From assembly GCA_002405995.1 (NCBI GenBank), contig DHMW01000119.1, positions 16,769 to 21,812 on the forward strand: a DNA stretch of 5,044 bases, in the 5' to 3' direction. Positions 1-5,044 of the stretch are shown piece after piece. Under the pieces are notes generated by a model. The model saw nothing but the letters and a program-made list of their open reading frames with translations, ran no database searches and had not been told where the DNA came from. The stretch is from Oscillospiraceae bacterium UBA4632 (lineage in GTDB: Bacteria; Bacillota; Clostridia; Oscillospirales; Oscillospiraceae). The translations under genes were made by a program, and so were the position numbers. How positions within the stretch are numbered: position 1 is the first letter of the stretch; the number at the start of each line of letters is the position of its first letter.

Positions 1-783
1 GCCCTTTTTCGTCATCAGGTTGTTGAGCGAGAGCGACAGCGCCGTGCCAAAACCCATGGAGGGCCTCTTTTCCTTTCTCTGCGCGGCAGGCTTTTCCTCT
101 CCGCCGCCGTAGGGCGCGCTGTCGTCCACGATCTCGCCGTCCTTCAGGCGCACGATGCGGCTGGCGTAATTCTCCGCCAGCTCGGGGTTGTGCGTGACCA
201 TGATGATGAGGCGGTCCTTTGAGATGTTCTTCAAGATCTCCATCACCTGCACGCTTGTCTCGCTGTCGAGCGCGCCGGTCGGCTCGTCGGCGAGCAGGAT
301 ATCCGGATCGTTGACGAGCGCCCGCGCAATGGCAACGCGCTGCATCTGCCCGCCGGACATCTGATTTGGCTTTTTGTCGAGCTGGTCGCCAAGGCCAACG
401 CTTTCAAGCGCCCTGACCGCACGCTCGCGGCGCTCTGACTTGCTCACGCCCGAAAGCGTGAGCGCCAGCTCCACGTTGCTCAGCACGCTCTGGTGCGGGA
501 TCAAGTTATAGCTCTGGAAGACGAAGCCGATGGAGTGGTTGCGGTAGCTGTCCCAGTCAGAGTCGGTAAAATCCTTCGTCGATTTGCCGTTGATGACGAG
601 ATCGCCGCTCGTGTACTGGTCCAGCCCGCCGATGATGTTCAAAAGCGTCGTCTTTCCGCAGCCGGAGTGACCGAGAATGGCGACAAATTCGCTCTCGCGG
701 AAATTGAGGCTCACGCCGCGCAGCGCGTGGACCGTGGTATCGCCCGCCTGATAGTCCTTGACGATTTGTTGCAGCTTCAGCAT
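1..783 (-). CDS. ABC transporter ATP-binding/permease fusion protein, N-terminal part (MacB/LolD-type); runs off the left edge
   Basis: This is the ATPase half of an ABC exporter of the MacB/LolD/FtsE-like class, which powers an FtsX-type permease in the cytoplasmic membrane. The 261 visible residues carry the full nucleotide-binding set: Walker A GHSGCGKTT (38-46), Q-loop Q90 in GFVFQSYNLIP, signature SGGQ (143-146), Walker B ILLADEP (162-168, catalytic E167), D-loop GALD (170-173) and H-loop H198 in MVTHNPE. A charged linker (about 222-241, rich in E, K and R) is followed by SMGFGTALSLSLNNLMTKKG. In clostridial proteins that segment is the cytosolic lead-in to a permease domain fused on the same chain, so I infer a fusion truncated by the window edge rather than a stand-alone ATPase. 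The start is the ATG at 781-783, preceded by AGAAGGCAGG. The gene has its own promoter at 821-849. The substrate cannot be told; drugs, peptides, lipids or lipoproteins are all possible for this class. Confidence 0.93.
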   Translation of the reverse strand, partial: MLKLQQIVKDYQAGDTTVHALRGVSLNFRESEFVAILGHSGCGKTTLLNIIGGLDQYTSGDLVINGKSTKDFTDSDWDSYRNHSIGFVFQSYNLIPHQSVLSNVELALTLSGVSKSERRERAVRALESVGLGDQLDKKPNQMSGGQMQRVAIARALVNDPDILLADEPTGALDSETSVQVMEILKNISKDRLIIMVTHNPELAENYASRIVRLKDGEIVDDSAPYGGGEEKPAAQRKEKRPSMGFGTALSLSLNNLMTKKG

Positions 784-820
784 ATCCTGCCTTCTTTCAT
801 GGTAATAAGAATTCCAGAGT

Positions 821-849
821 AGGATATCATTTTGATTTTTCAGCGTCAA
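821..849 (-). promoter_or_regulatory. Sigma-70/SigA-type promoter with extended -10 for the ABC transporter gene
   Basis: Read on the minus strand, TTGACG (844-849) is followed after exactly 17 nt by TATCCT (821-826). A TG one base before the -10 hexamer gives an extended -10 element. Transcription would begin near 814, leaving a leader of about 30 nt before the ATG at 783. The promoter lies downstream of the terminator of the padR operon, so the transporter can be expressed independently. It is inferred from motif and spacing only. Confidence 0.7.
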
Positions 850-909
850 CGAAATTGCCCCAAAATTTACTGAAAGTTCACGGTTGTTTACTATTGCGGC
901 AATTCGATG
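850..909. other. Short intergenic spacer between promoter and terminator
   Basis: AT-richer than its surroundings, with no ORF worth calling. It contains a small palindrome TGAA-AG-TTCA (871-880), about 20 bp upstream of the ABC transporter -35, and a distant 7-bp inverted repeat AATTGCC (853-859) / GGCAATT (898-904). Either could be an operator, but both are short enough to occur by chance. Confidence 0.25.
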
Positions 910-939
910 AAAAAAGCGCTGCGGCATCGCCGCAGCGCT
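910..939 (-). terminator. Intrinsic (rho-independent) terminator of the padR operon
   Basis: On the minus strand a perfect 11-bp GC-rich stem (arms 929-939 and 915-925, AGCGCTGCGGC with its complement) closes a 3-nt loop and runs directly into six T residues (910-915, the first paired within the stem). It begins 15 nt after the TGA of the last gene of the operon (954-956). On the plus strand the stem is followed by CCCTTTCTC, a poor T-tract, so termination is mainly for minus-strand transcripts. Confidence 0.9.
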
Positions 940-953
940 CCCTTTCTCAATTT

Positions 954-1631
954 TCACAAAAGGCCGTTTTCGCCGATCACCGTTTCGCAGCGCAGGATCT
1001 CCCTGTGCGCGGCGTCGTAGCCCGTGATGTACAGCACGCCGTTATCCGCCGCATAGGATTTTGTGTCCTTCTCGCGCGCGTCAAGAAGGAAATAGCGGCA
1101 GCCGCCGGCCTCAATAAAGTCCTCCACATTGACGGTGCGCAGCTTGCGGAGCTTTTCATTCTCCTTTGCAGGCTTCGTCCAGTCTCCGCCGCCCCATTCC
1201 TCAATGGTGAGCAGCGCGACGTCCAGGTCGTCGATGCGGCCGAACAGAAGCTCCTGCCCGAAGACCGTGCTGCGCGCCGATGGACTCCAGCTGCCGGCAT
1301 GGACGCTTTCCCCATCTGTGCAGGCGATCGCCTCCCCCATGAAAATGCAGTCCCAGCCGGAGAGCGTCAGCCGTGCCGCGCCGCAGTACAGCGTGTCCTC
1401 TCCTGCCATCAGATATACGCGGTAGTTTCGTCCGGCGATGCGCATACGCTGCGTTGTGACGGTGTGCGTCTGCTCATAAATGCCGTAATACTGCTCGCCC
1501 ATGCGGATCGCCGCGCGCGGCGTGAGCTTCATGCCGGACAAGACAACATACGCCGCCAGCACGCACAGCAGCACGATAAGGCTCCTGACCGCGCGGTGCA
1601 TCCTGCTATGTTTTCGCCTGATCGTTTTCAC
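954..1631 (-). CDS. Membrane-anchored protein of unknown function, third gene of the padR operon
   Basis: I do not recognise a named family. The predicted 225-residue product has a basic N-terminus (KTIRRKHSR...HR) followed by one hydrophobic segment at about residues 17-32 (SLIVLLCVLAAYVVLS). The remainder is soluble and, by the positive-inside rule, probably extracytoplasmic: a single-pass or signal-anchored protein. The start is a GTG at 1629-1631 with a strong ribosome binding site (GGAGGT, 1638-1643) 6 nt upstream. It overlaps the stop of the preceding gene as GTGA, the usual mark of translational coupling. An in-frame ATG at 1757 would add 42 residues of low-complexity, arginine-rich sequence that are the shadow of the upstream gene, so I rejected it. 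Downstream lies the terminator at 910-939. Co-transcription with a PadR regulator and a HAAS-domain protein suggests an envelope-related or regulatory role (inference). Confidence 0.8.
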   Translation of the reverse strand: MKTIRRKHSRMHRAVRSLIVLLCVLAAYVVLSGMKLTPRAAIRMGEQYYGIYEQTHTVTTQRMRIAGRNYRVYLMAGEDTLYCGAARLTLSGWDCIFMGEAIACTDGESVHAGSWSPSARSTVFGQELLFGRIDDLDVALLTIEEWGGGDWTKPAKENEKLRKLRTVNVEDFIEAGGCRYFLLDAREKDTKSYAADNGVLYITGYDAAHREILRCETVIGENGLL

Positions 1632-2417
1632 GGCTGCACCTCCCCCCTCGGAAGCTCGATCCTCGTCTCGATCCGCTCGCCAAATCGCTCGTAGACGAGC
1701 GTAACATACGTATCGTCCGGCTCGATGGACGCATAATGGCGCGCGGTGTGTACCCAAAGTGTGCCGCTGCCGCTCAGGCTGCTGGGGTAAGGGTATTCCT
1801 CCCCCTCAAAGATTGCCTCGCCGCGCTCATTTTCCAGCCGCAGCGACTCCAGCAGCCGCGCATAGACCACGCCGCCGGGAATGCGGTCGAAAGCCTGTCA
1901 GCTCCACCACCGCCTGATATTCTCCCAGCTGCTTTTGCGTGGATGGAACACCGCAGGCGACTGCGTCGATGCGCACGATATCGTCGCCGATGGCGATGCG
2001 CGTCCCCGGTGTATCCGCGCCCCACAGCTCTTCCCAGCTGCCGCTCGGTTTCTGCACGGTGAAATCCGGTCGCGGATCGCGCCGTATAGGCCGCTCGACT
2101 TCACGATCAGTCCCGCGATCATCACACACAGCAGCTGCCGTCAGGATGCGCGCAGCGCGCTGCACGGCCACAAGCCACCAGCCGCCGTACTGCGCGCGCA
2201 GGGCGCGTCCCGTCTCCTCCGGGTCGCCCATCAGCGTCACCGCGCGCTCATACGCCGCGTCCTCTTCATAGCCGTGTTCCGTCAGCGCTTCGGCGTGGTC
2301 CTCGATGTGGCCGGAAAGCTCGGCGCGCAGATCGTCCGCCTCGCTCCTTGTCAGCCGTCCCGCCTGGGAAAGCACGCGCGAGCAGTAGGCGTTTACATAA
2401 TATTCTTTCTCGTTCAT
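1628..2417 (-). pseudogene. HAAS-domain (DUF1700-like) membrane protein, disrupted by three frameshifts
   Basis: The N-terminal ~75 residues form a HAAS/DUF1700-type helical domain, with markers such as LRAELSGHIEDH (30-41), EHGYEEDAAYERAV (47-60) and MGDPEETGRALRAQY (63-77). This domain typically sits next to PadR regulators and is thought to relay signals to or from membrane proteins. One transmembrane helix follows (about 80-110), then a region of about 150 residues that is probably extracytoplasmic. The frame breaks three times: at the (TG)4 run (2123-2130; gaining 2 nt, or losing 1, restores it), near 2066-2068 (one G apparently lost), and at a T run (1890-1892; one T apparently gained). 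Joining the frames gives ...VCVMIAGLIVKSSGLYGAIRD, then ...FTVQKPSGSWEELWG, then ...VELTGFDRIPGGVVYARL, a smooth product of about 263 residues ending at the TGA 1628-1630. As the sequence stands, translation ends at 1827 after 196 residues. Start ATG 2415-2417, with AGGGG (2424-2428) upstream. Either a recent pseudogene or assembly/sequencing error. Confidence 0.78.
1638..1643 (-). promoter_or_regulatory. Ribosome binding site that decides the GTG start of the third operon gene
   Basis: On the minus strand GGAGGT, within a longer GGGGGGAGGTG run, lies 6 nt before the GTG at 1629-1631. No comparable site precedes the longer ATG-initiated frame at 1757, so it supports the GTG as the real start. 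It lies inside the 3' end of the preceding gene. Confidence 0.8.
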
Positions 2418-2420
2418 CGC

Positions 2421-2747
2421 TCACCCCTCGGATGCGCGCAGCACAGCGTTGACCGCGCCGCTGTAGCGCTGCCAGCTCTGCTCCTCCTCTGCCAGCGCCG
2501 CGCGCCCGGCGCGCGTCAGGTGGTAATATTTGCGCATCCGGCCGGTGGACGCTGCCTTTTCATAGGCTTCCACATACCCCTCGCGCTCCATGCCGTGCAG
2601 CACGGGATAGAGCGTACCCTCCTTCAGCTCAAACACATTGCTCGAGCGGCGCGCCAGCTCCAGAATAATCTGATAGCCGTACATATCCTCGCCGGACAGC
2701 AGCTTGAGCAGCAGAAGCTGCGCGTGGTCAATGCTTTTCTTCTTCAT
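2421..2747 (-). CDS. PadR-family transcriptional regulator
   Basis: A 108-residue winged helix-turn-helix DNA-binding protein of the small PadR subfamily (PadR-s2-like length), which acts as a homodimeric repressor in the cytoplasm. Visible landmarks are the N-terminal helix with AQLLLLKLLSGEDMYGYQI (9-27), the family hallmark EGTLYPVLHGMEREGYV (43-59) containing the recognition helix, and the wing with TGRMRKYYHLTRAG (68-81). A short C-terminal helix for dimerisation follows (about 82-105). I chose the ATG at 2745-2747 because GGAGGT lies 5 nt upstream. A longer in-frame start at 2792 lies within the promoter spacer and upstream of the expected transcript start. It is the first gene of the operon, 3 nt before the HAAS gene. 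The two inverted repeats in its own promoter (2763-2807) strongly suggest autorepression. PadR linked to a HAAS/DUF1700 protein is a widespread arrangement in Firmicutes. The ligand or inducing signal is unknown. Confidence 0.94.
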   Translation of the reverse strand: MKKKSIDHAQLLLLKLLSGEDMYGYQIILELARRSSNVFELKEGTLYPVLHGMEREGYVEAYEKAASTGRMRKYYHLTRAGRAALAEEEQSWQRYSGAVNAVLRASEG

Positions 2748-2752
2748 GCCGT

Positions 2753-2758
2753 ACCTCC
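2753..2758 (-). promoter_or_regulatory. Ribosome binding site of padR
   Basis: GGAGGT on the minus strand, 5 nt before the ATG at 2745-2747. It fixes the 108-residue start over the longer in-frame alternative at 2792. Confidence 0.85.
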
Positions 2759-2762
2759 GTAT

Positions 2763-2779
2763 GCATAGAATGTCTATGC
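2763..2779. promoter_or_regulatory. Probable PadR operator O1 at the transcription start
   Basis: A perfect inverted repeat with 7-bp arms, GCATAGA-ATG-TCTATGC, centred on 2771. The expected transcription start of the padR operon (about 2777) falls inside it, so a bound repressor would block initiation or early elongation. It shares the core CATAGA-N3-TCTATG with the second repeat centred 26 bp away. That PadR is the binding protein is inference from position. Confidence 0.75.
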
Positions 2780-2783
2780 CTGT

Positions 2784-2812
2784 AGTATACATAGAACATC
2801 TATGTATGTCAA
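2784..2812 (-). promoter_or_regulatory. Near-consensus sigma-70/SigA-type promoter of the padR operon
   Basis: On the minus strand, a perfect -35 TTGACA (2807-2812) is separated by exactly 17 nt from TATACT (2784-2789), one base from the consensus -10. The start would be near 2777, with a leader of about 30 nt to the padR ATG. So strong a promoter for a regulatory operon implies it is normally held down by a repressor, and the operator in its spacer fits this. Confidence 0.85.
2787..2807. promoter_or_regulatory. Probable PadR operator O2 inside the promoter spacer
   Basis: A perfect inverted repeat with 9-bp arms, ATACATAGA (2787-2795) and TCTATGTAT (2799-2807), around the trinucleotide ACA, centred on 2797. 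It fills the spacer between -35 and -10 and touches both hexamers, so occupancy would exclude RNA polymerase. It contains the same CATAGA-N3-TCTATG core as the repeat at 2763-2779. Known PadR operators are often ATGT/ACAT-type dyads, and ACAT and ATGT occur within these arms. Confidence 0.8.
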
Positions 2813-2849
2813 GTATAAGTTTCCGTCATTTTCTTAACAGACCCTGAAC

Positions 2850-2879
2850 TTTACCACTTCCCTTTTTCCATCCTATAAT
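2850..2879 (+). promoter_or_regulatory. Probable promoter of the dehydratase-activator gene
   Basis: A perfect -10 TATAAT (2874-2879) is preceded by a weak -35: TTACCA (2851-2856, 17-nt spacer) or TTTACC (2850-2855, 18-nt spacer), each matching four of six consensus bases. Transcription would start near 2886, giving a leader of about 63 nt. It is divergent from the padR promoter, with the two -35 elements about 38 bp apart. Confidence 0.6.
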
Positions 2880-2900
2880 TACAGTAATACATTATTCCGC

Positions 2901-2940
2901 GGCGGGACTCTTTCCCCGCCACCGGCAGCTTCGGAAAGAG
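2901..2940 (+). promoter_or_regulatory. Leader with two mutually exclusive hairpins before the dehydratase-activator start
   Basis: In the 5' leader, GGCGGG (2901-2906) can pair with CCCGCC (2915-2920). Alternatively CTCTTTCC (2908-2915) can pair with GGAAAGAG (2933-2940). The two overlap at 2908-2915 and cannot coexist fully. The second would tie up part of the GAGAGG ribosome binding site (2938-2943), 5 nt before the ATG at 2949. This resembles a small on/off translation switch, but the arms are short and no recognised riboswitch class is present. Confidence 0.3.
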
Positions 2941-2948
2941 AGGACTCT

Positions 2949-5044
2949 ATGAGAACATATCAGGCAGGCATCGACGTGGGTTCCACCACGGTCAAGCTCG
3001 TCGTGCTGGATGAAAACGGGCAAATGCTCTTCGGGCAGTATCGCCGCCATCTGTCCCACACGCAGCGCGCGCTCTCGGCGCTGCTGCGCGAGGCGCGCGA
3101 GGCGCTCGGCGAATGCGCGCTCTCGCTGCGTGCCACAGGCTCGGGCGCGATCAACCTTGCCCGTGCGCTCGGCGTGCCGTTCGTACAGGAGGTCGTGGCG
3201 GTGGCGCAGGCGCTCGAGCGCGCCGCGCCGCAGGTGGACGTCGCCATTGAGCTTGGCGGCGAGGACGCGAAGATCATTTACTTCGGTGCGTCGCTTGAGG
3301 AGCGCATGAATGGCGTGTGCGCGGGCGGTACGGGCTCGTTTATCGACCAGATGGCCGCCCTGTTGCAGACCGACGCCGCGGGTCTCGACCGCGAGGCCGC
3401 ACATTACAAACAGATCTACCCCATTGCCGCGCGCTGCGGCGTGTTCGCCAAGACGGACATTCAGCCCCTCATCAACGAGGGTGCAACGAAGGCCGACCTT
3501 GCCGCCTCGATCTTTCAGGCGGTCGTGAATCAGACGATCTCGGGGCTTGCCTGCGGCAAGCCCATCCGCGGACACGTGGCATTCCTGGGCGGTCCGCTGC
3601 ACTTCCTGCCCCAGCTCAAGGCGGCGTTCATCCGCACGCTGAAGCTGACGGAGGAAACGGCCATCGACCCTGAAAATTCCCACCTTTTCGCCGCCATGGG
3701 CGCAGCGATCGACGGGACCGCCGCGCCCGTCCAGCCGCTCGATGCACTGATCGCGCGGCTGGAGAGCGGCGTGCAGATGGACTTTGAACTCAAGCGCCTG
3801 CCGGCGCTCTTTGAAGACGAAGCCGATCTTGAAGCCTTCCGCACCCGTCACCGCACGGCGGTCGTGCCGCGCGGCGGCCTCGCGGCGTATGAGGGAAACT
3901 GCTTCCTCGGCTTTGACGCGGGCTCGACAACGACAAAGCTCGCGCTCGTTGGCGAAAAGGGCGAGCTTCTGTACTCGTTCTACGCGAACAATCAGGGCAA
4001 TCCCATCCAGACCGCCATGCAGGCCGTGCGCGAGCTGCGCGGGCAGCTGCCGCCGGGCGCGCATATCGCGCGCTCCTGCTCCACAGGCTACGGTGAAACG
4101 CTGCTCAAATCCGCCTTCTCGCTCGACGAGGGCGAGGTGGAGACCATCGCCCACTGCACCGCCGCGTCGTTCTTCGACCCGCAGGTGGACTGCGTGCTCG
4201 ATATCGGCGGGCAGGACATGAAGTGCATCAAGCTCAAGGGCGGCGCGGTGGACACGGTGCTCCTGAACGAAGCCTGCTCGTCCGGCTGCGGCTCGTTCCT
4301 TGAAAACTTCGCCAACTCCCTCGGCATGACGGCGCAGGAGTTCGCGCGCGAGGCGCTCTTCGCCAGGGCCCCCGTGGACCTCGGTACGCGCTGCACGGTG
4401 TTTATGAACTCCAACGTCAAGCAGGCGCAGAAGGAGGGCGCAAGCGTCTCCGATATCTCCGCCGGTCTTGCCTACTCCGTCATCAAAAATGCCCTTTATA
4501 AGGTCATCAAGCTCTCCGACGCGAGCGAGCTCGGCTCGCATGTCGTCGTGCAGGGCGGCACGTTTTTCAACGAGGCCGTACTGCGCGCGTTCGAGCGCAT
4601 CTCCGGCGCGCAGGTCACGTGTCCCGACATTGCGGGCATCATGGGCGCGTTCGGCGCGGCGCTGCTCGCGCGCGACCGCTATCACGGCCAGCAGAGCACG
4701 ATGCTCTCGCTCGCAGAGATCGAACAGCTCACGTACAAGACCTCCGCCGCGCGCTGCCAGGGCTGCCAGAACCACTGCATGCTCACGGTCAGCACCTTCC
4801 CCGGCGGCCGCCGCCATGTGAGCGGCAACCGCTGCGAAAAGGCGCTGCGCGGGGAGGCGAACGCCGCCCCCGGCGAAAACCTTTTTGCCTACAAGCGCGA
4901 GCGTCTGTTCGCCTATCCCCCGCTGGAGCCGGAAAACGCGCCGCGCGGCGAGATCGGCATCCCGCGCGTGCTGAACATGTATGAAAACTATCCGTTCTGG
5001 GCGGTATTCTTCCGCGAGCTTGGCTTCCGCGTCATCCTCTCCCC
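2949..5044 (+). CDS. Giant acyl-CoA dehydratase activase-related protein (two BadF/BcrA-type ATPase domains plus DUF2229-like), 5' part; runs off the right edge
   Basis: Related to HgdC, the ATPase that drives an electron from a [4Fe-4S] cluster into 2-hydroxyacyl-CoA dehydratases, and to benzoyl-CoA reductase ATPase subunits. The 698 visible residues hold two ASKHA domains. Domain 1 (about 5-255): phosphate-1 loop GIDVGSTTVKL (7-17), ELGGEDAK (101-108), CAGGTGSF (124-131), RCGVFAKTDIQPLINEG (from 162). Domain 2 (about 320-575): GFDAGSTTTKL (321-331), DIGGQDMK (418-425), ACSSGCGSFLENF (from 442), RCTVFMNSNVKQAQKEG (from 481). Each domain has a Cys pair 39 residues apart (C124/C163 and C443/C482), the spacing of the cluster ligands in HgdC (Cys127/Cys166, from memory). 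Next comes a four-Cys linker (C603-x2-C606-x3-C610-x18-C629) and then GIPRVLNMYENYPFWAVFF (670-688), the start of a DUF2229-like region. Full-length relatives run to roughly 1,400 residues. The ATG at 2949 has GAGAGG 5 nt upstream. The physiological substrate of this fused family is not established. Confidence 0.93.
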   Translation, partial: MRTYQAGIDVGSTTVKLVVLDENGQMLFGQYRRHLSHTQRALSALLREAREALGECALSLRATGSGAINLARALGVPFVQEVVAVAQALERAAPQVDVAIELGGEDAKIIYFGASLEERMNGVCAGGTGSFIDQMAALLQTDAAGLDREAAHYKQIYPIAARCGVFAKTDIQPLINEGATKADLAASIFQAVVNQTISGLACGKPIRGHVAFLGGPLHFLPQLKAAFIRTLKLTEETAIDPENSHLFAAMGAAIDGTAAPVQPLDALIARLESGVQMDFELKRLPALFEDEADLEAFRTRHRTAVVPRGGLAAYEGNCFLGFDAGSTTTKLALVGEKGELLYSFYANNQGNPIQTAMQAVRELRGQLPPGAHIARSCSTGYGETLLKSAFSLDEGEVETIAHCTAASFFDPQVDCVLDIGGQDMKCIKLKGGAVDTVLLNEACSSGCGSFLENFANSLGMTAQEFAREALFARAPVDLGTRCTVFMNSNVKQAQKEGASVSDISAGLAYSVIKNALYKVIKLSDASELGSHVVVQGGTFFNEAVLRAFERISGAQVTCPDIAGIMGAFGAALLARDRYHGQQSTMLSLAEIEQLTYKTSAARCQGCQNHCMLTVSTFPGGRRHVSGNRCEKALRGEANAAPGENLFAYKRERLFAYPPLEPENAPRGEIGIPRVLNMYENYPFWAVFFRELGFRVILS

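Noticed and set aside
853..904. Inverted repeat AATTGCC / GGCAATT flanking 38 nt
   Set aside because: The arms are only 7 bp and widely spaced, with no functional context. It is not distinguishable from chance.
855..1694. A 279-codon plus-strand frame opposite the small membrane protein gene
   Set aside because: It spans the terminator and two minus-strand genes, shows no domain features, and is best explained as antisense shadow.
1632..1757. Upstream ATG extension of the third operon gene by 42 residues
   Set aside because: The extension is arginine-rich shadow of the HAAS gene in another frame and has no good ribosome binding site, while the GTG at 1629-1631 has GGAGGT at 6 nt and a GTGA overlap.
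1628..2417. Programmed ribosomal frameshifting in the HAAS gene
   Set aside because: Three separate shifts would be needed, in both directions, and no classic slippery heptamer with downstream structure was seen. Indels at low-complexity runs are a simpler explanation.
1881..2768. A 295-codon plus-strand frame opposite padR and the HAAS gene
   Set aside because: It is antisense to a well-supported PadR gene and shows no coherent domain or ribosome binding site.
2748..2792. Longer PadR start adding 15 residues
   Set aside because: It begins inside the promoter spacer, upstream of the predicted transcription start, and the shorter start has an ideal ribosome binding site.
2892..4817. A 641-codon open frame on the minus strand opposite the dehydratase-activator gene
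   Set aside because: Its product is rich in R, A, E, H and G with no recognisable domain and lies fully antisense to a gene with clear ATPase motifs. Long antisense frames are expected opposite GC-rich coding sequence with strong third-position bias.

Overview
The window is GC-rich, and its genes point to an obligately anaerobic, high-GC member of the Clostridia (Firmicutes), possibly an Oscillospiraceae/Ruminococcaceae-type gut bacterium. The evidence is a fused ABC ATPase-permease of the Gram-positive type, a PadR / HAAS-domain regulatory operon, AGGAGG-like ribosome binding sites, and a very large oxygen-sensitive-type 2-hydroxyacyl-CoA dehydratase activator protein. This taxonomic placement is inference from gene content and base composition. 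No RNA genes, CRISPR arrays or insertion sequences were seen.

Layout. (1) 1-783, minus strand: N-terminal 261 residues of a MacB/LolD-type ABC ATPase that continues into a permease beyond the left edge. It has its own extended -10 promoter (821-849). (2) 910-939: a strong intrinsic terminator on the minus strand that closes the next operon. (3) 954-2747, minus strand: a three-gene operon read as padR (2747-2421), then an HAAS/DUF1700-like membrane protein gene (2417-1628), then a small membrane-anchored protein of unknown function (1631-954). The genes are packed tightly, with a 3-nt gap and then a 4-nt GTGA overlap. The promoter is near consensus (TTGACA-17-TATACT). One perfect inverted repeat fills its spacer and a second covers the start of the transcript, which fits PadR autorepression. 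The middle gene is broken by three small indels, each of which restores a sensible reading frame when corrected. (4) 2808-2948: a divergent intergenic region with a plus-strand promoter and a leader that can fold in two competing ways. (5) 2949-5044, plus strand: the first 698 residues of a giant fused BadF/BadG/BcrA/BcrD-type ATPase with two ASKHA domains, a four-cysteine linker and the start of a DUF2229-like domain. It runs off the right edge.

How they fit together. The padR operon looks like an envelope or signal-responsive module: a repressor, a HAAS-domain membrane protein and a second anchored extracytoplasmic protein. The ABC exporter downstream is transcribed separately but lies in the same orientation. 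The divergent dehydratase-activator gene is probably functionally unrelated, although its promoter is close enough to the PadR operators for cross-regulation to be possible. I found no wholly new system. The points most worth checking are the operator pair, the frameshifted HAAS gene, and the two cysteine pairs with identical spacing in the activator.
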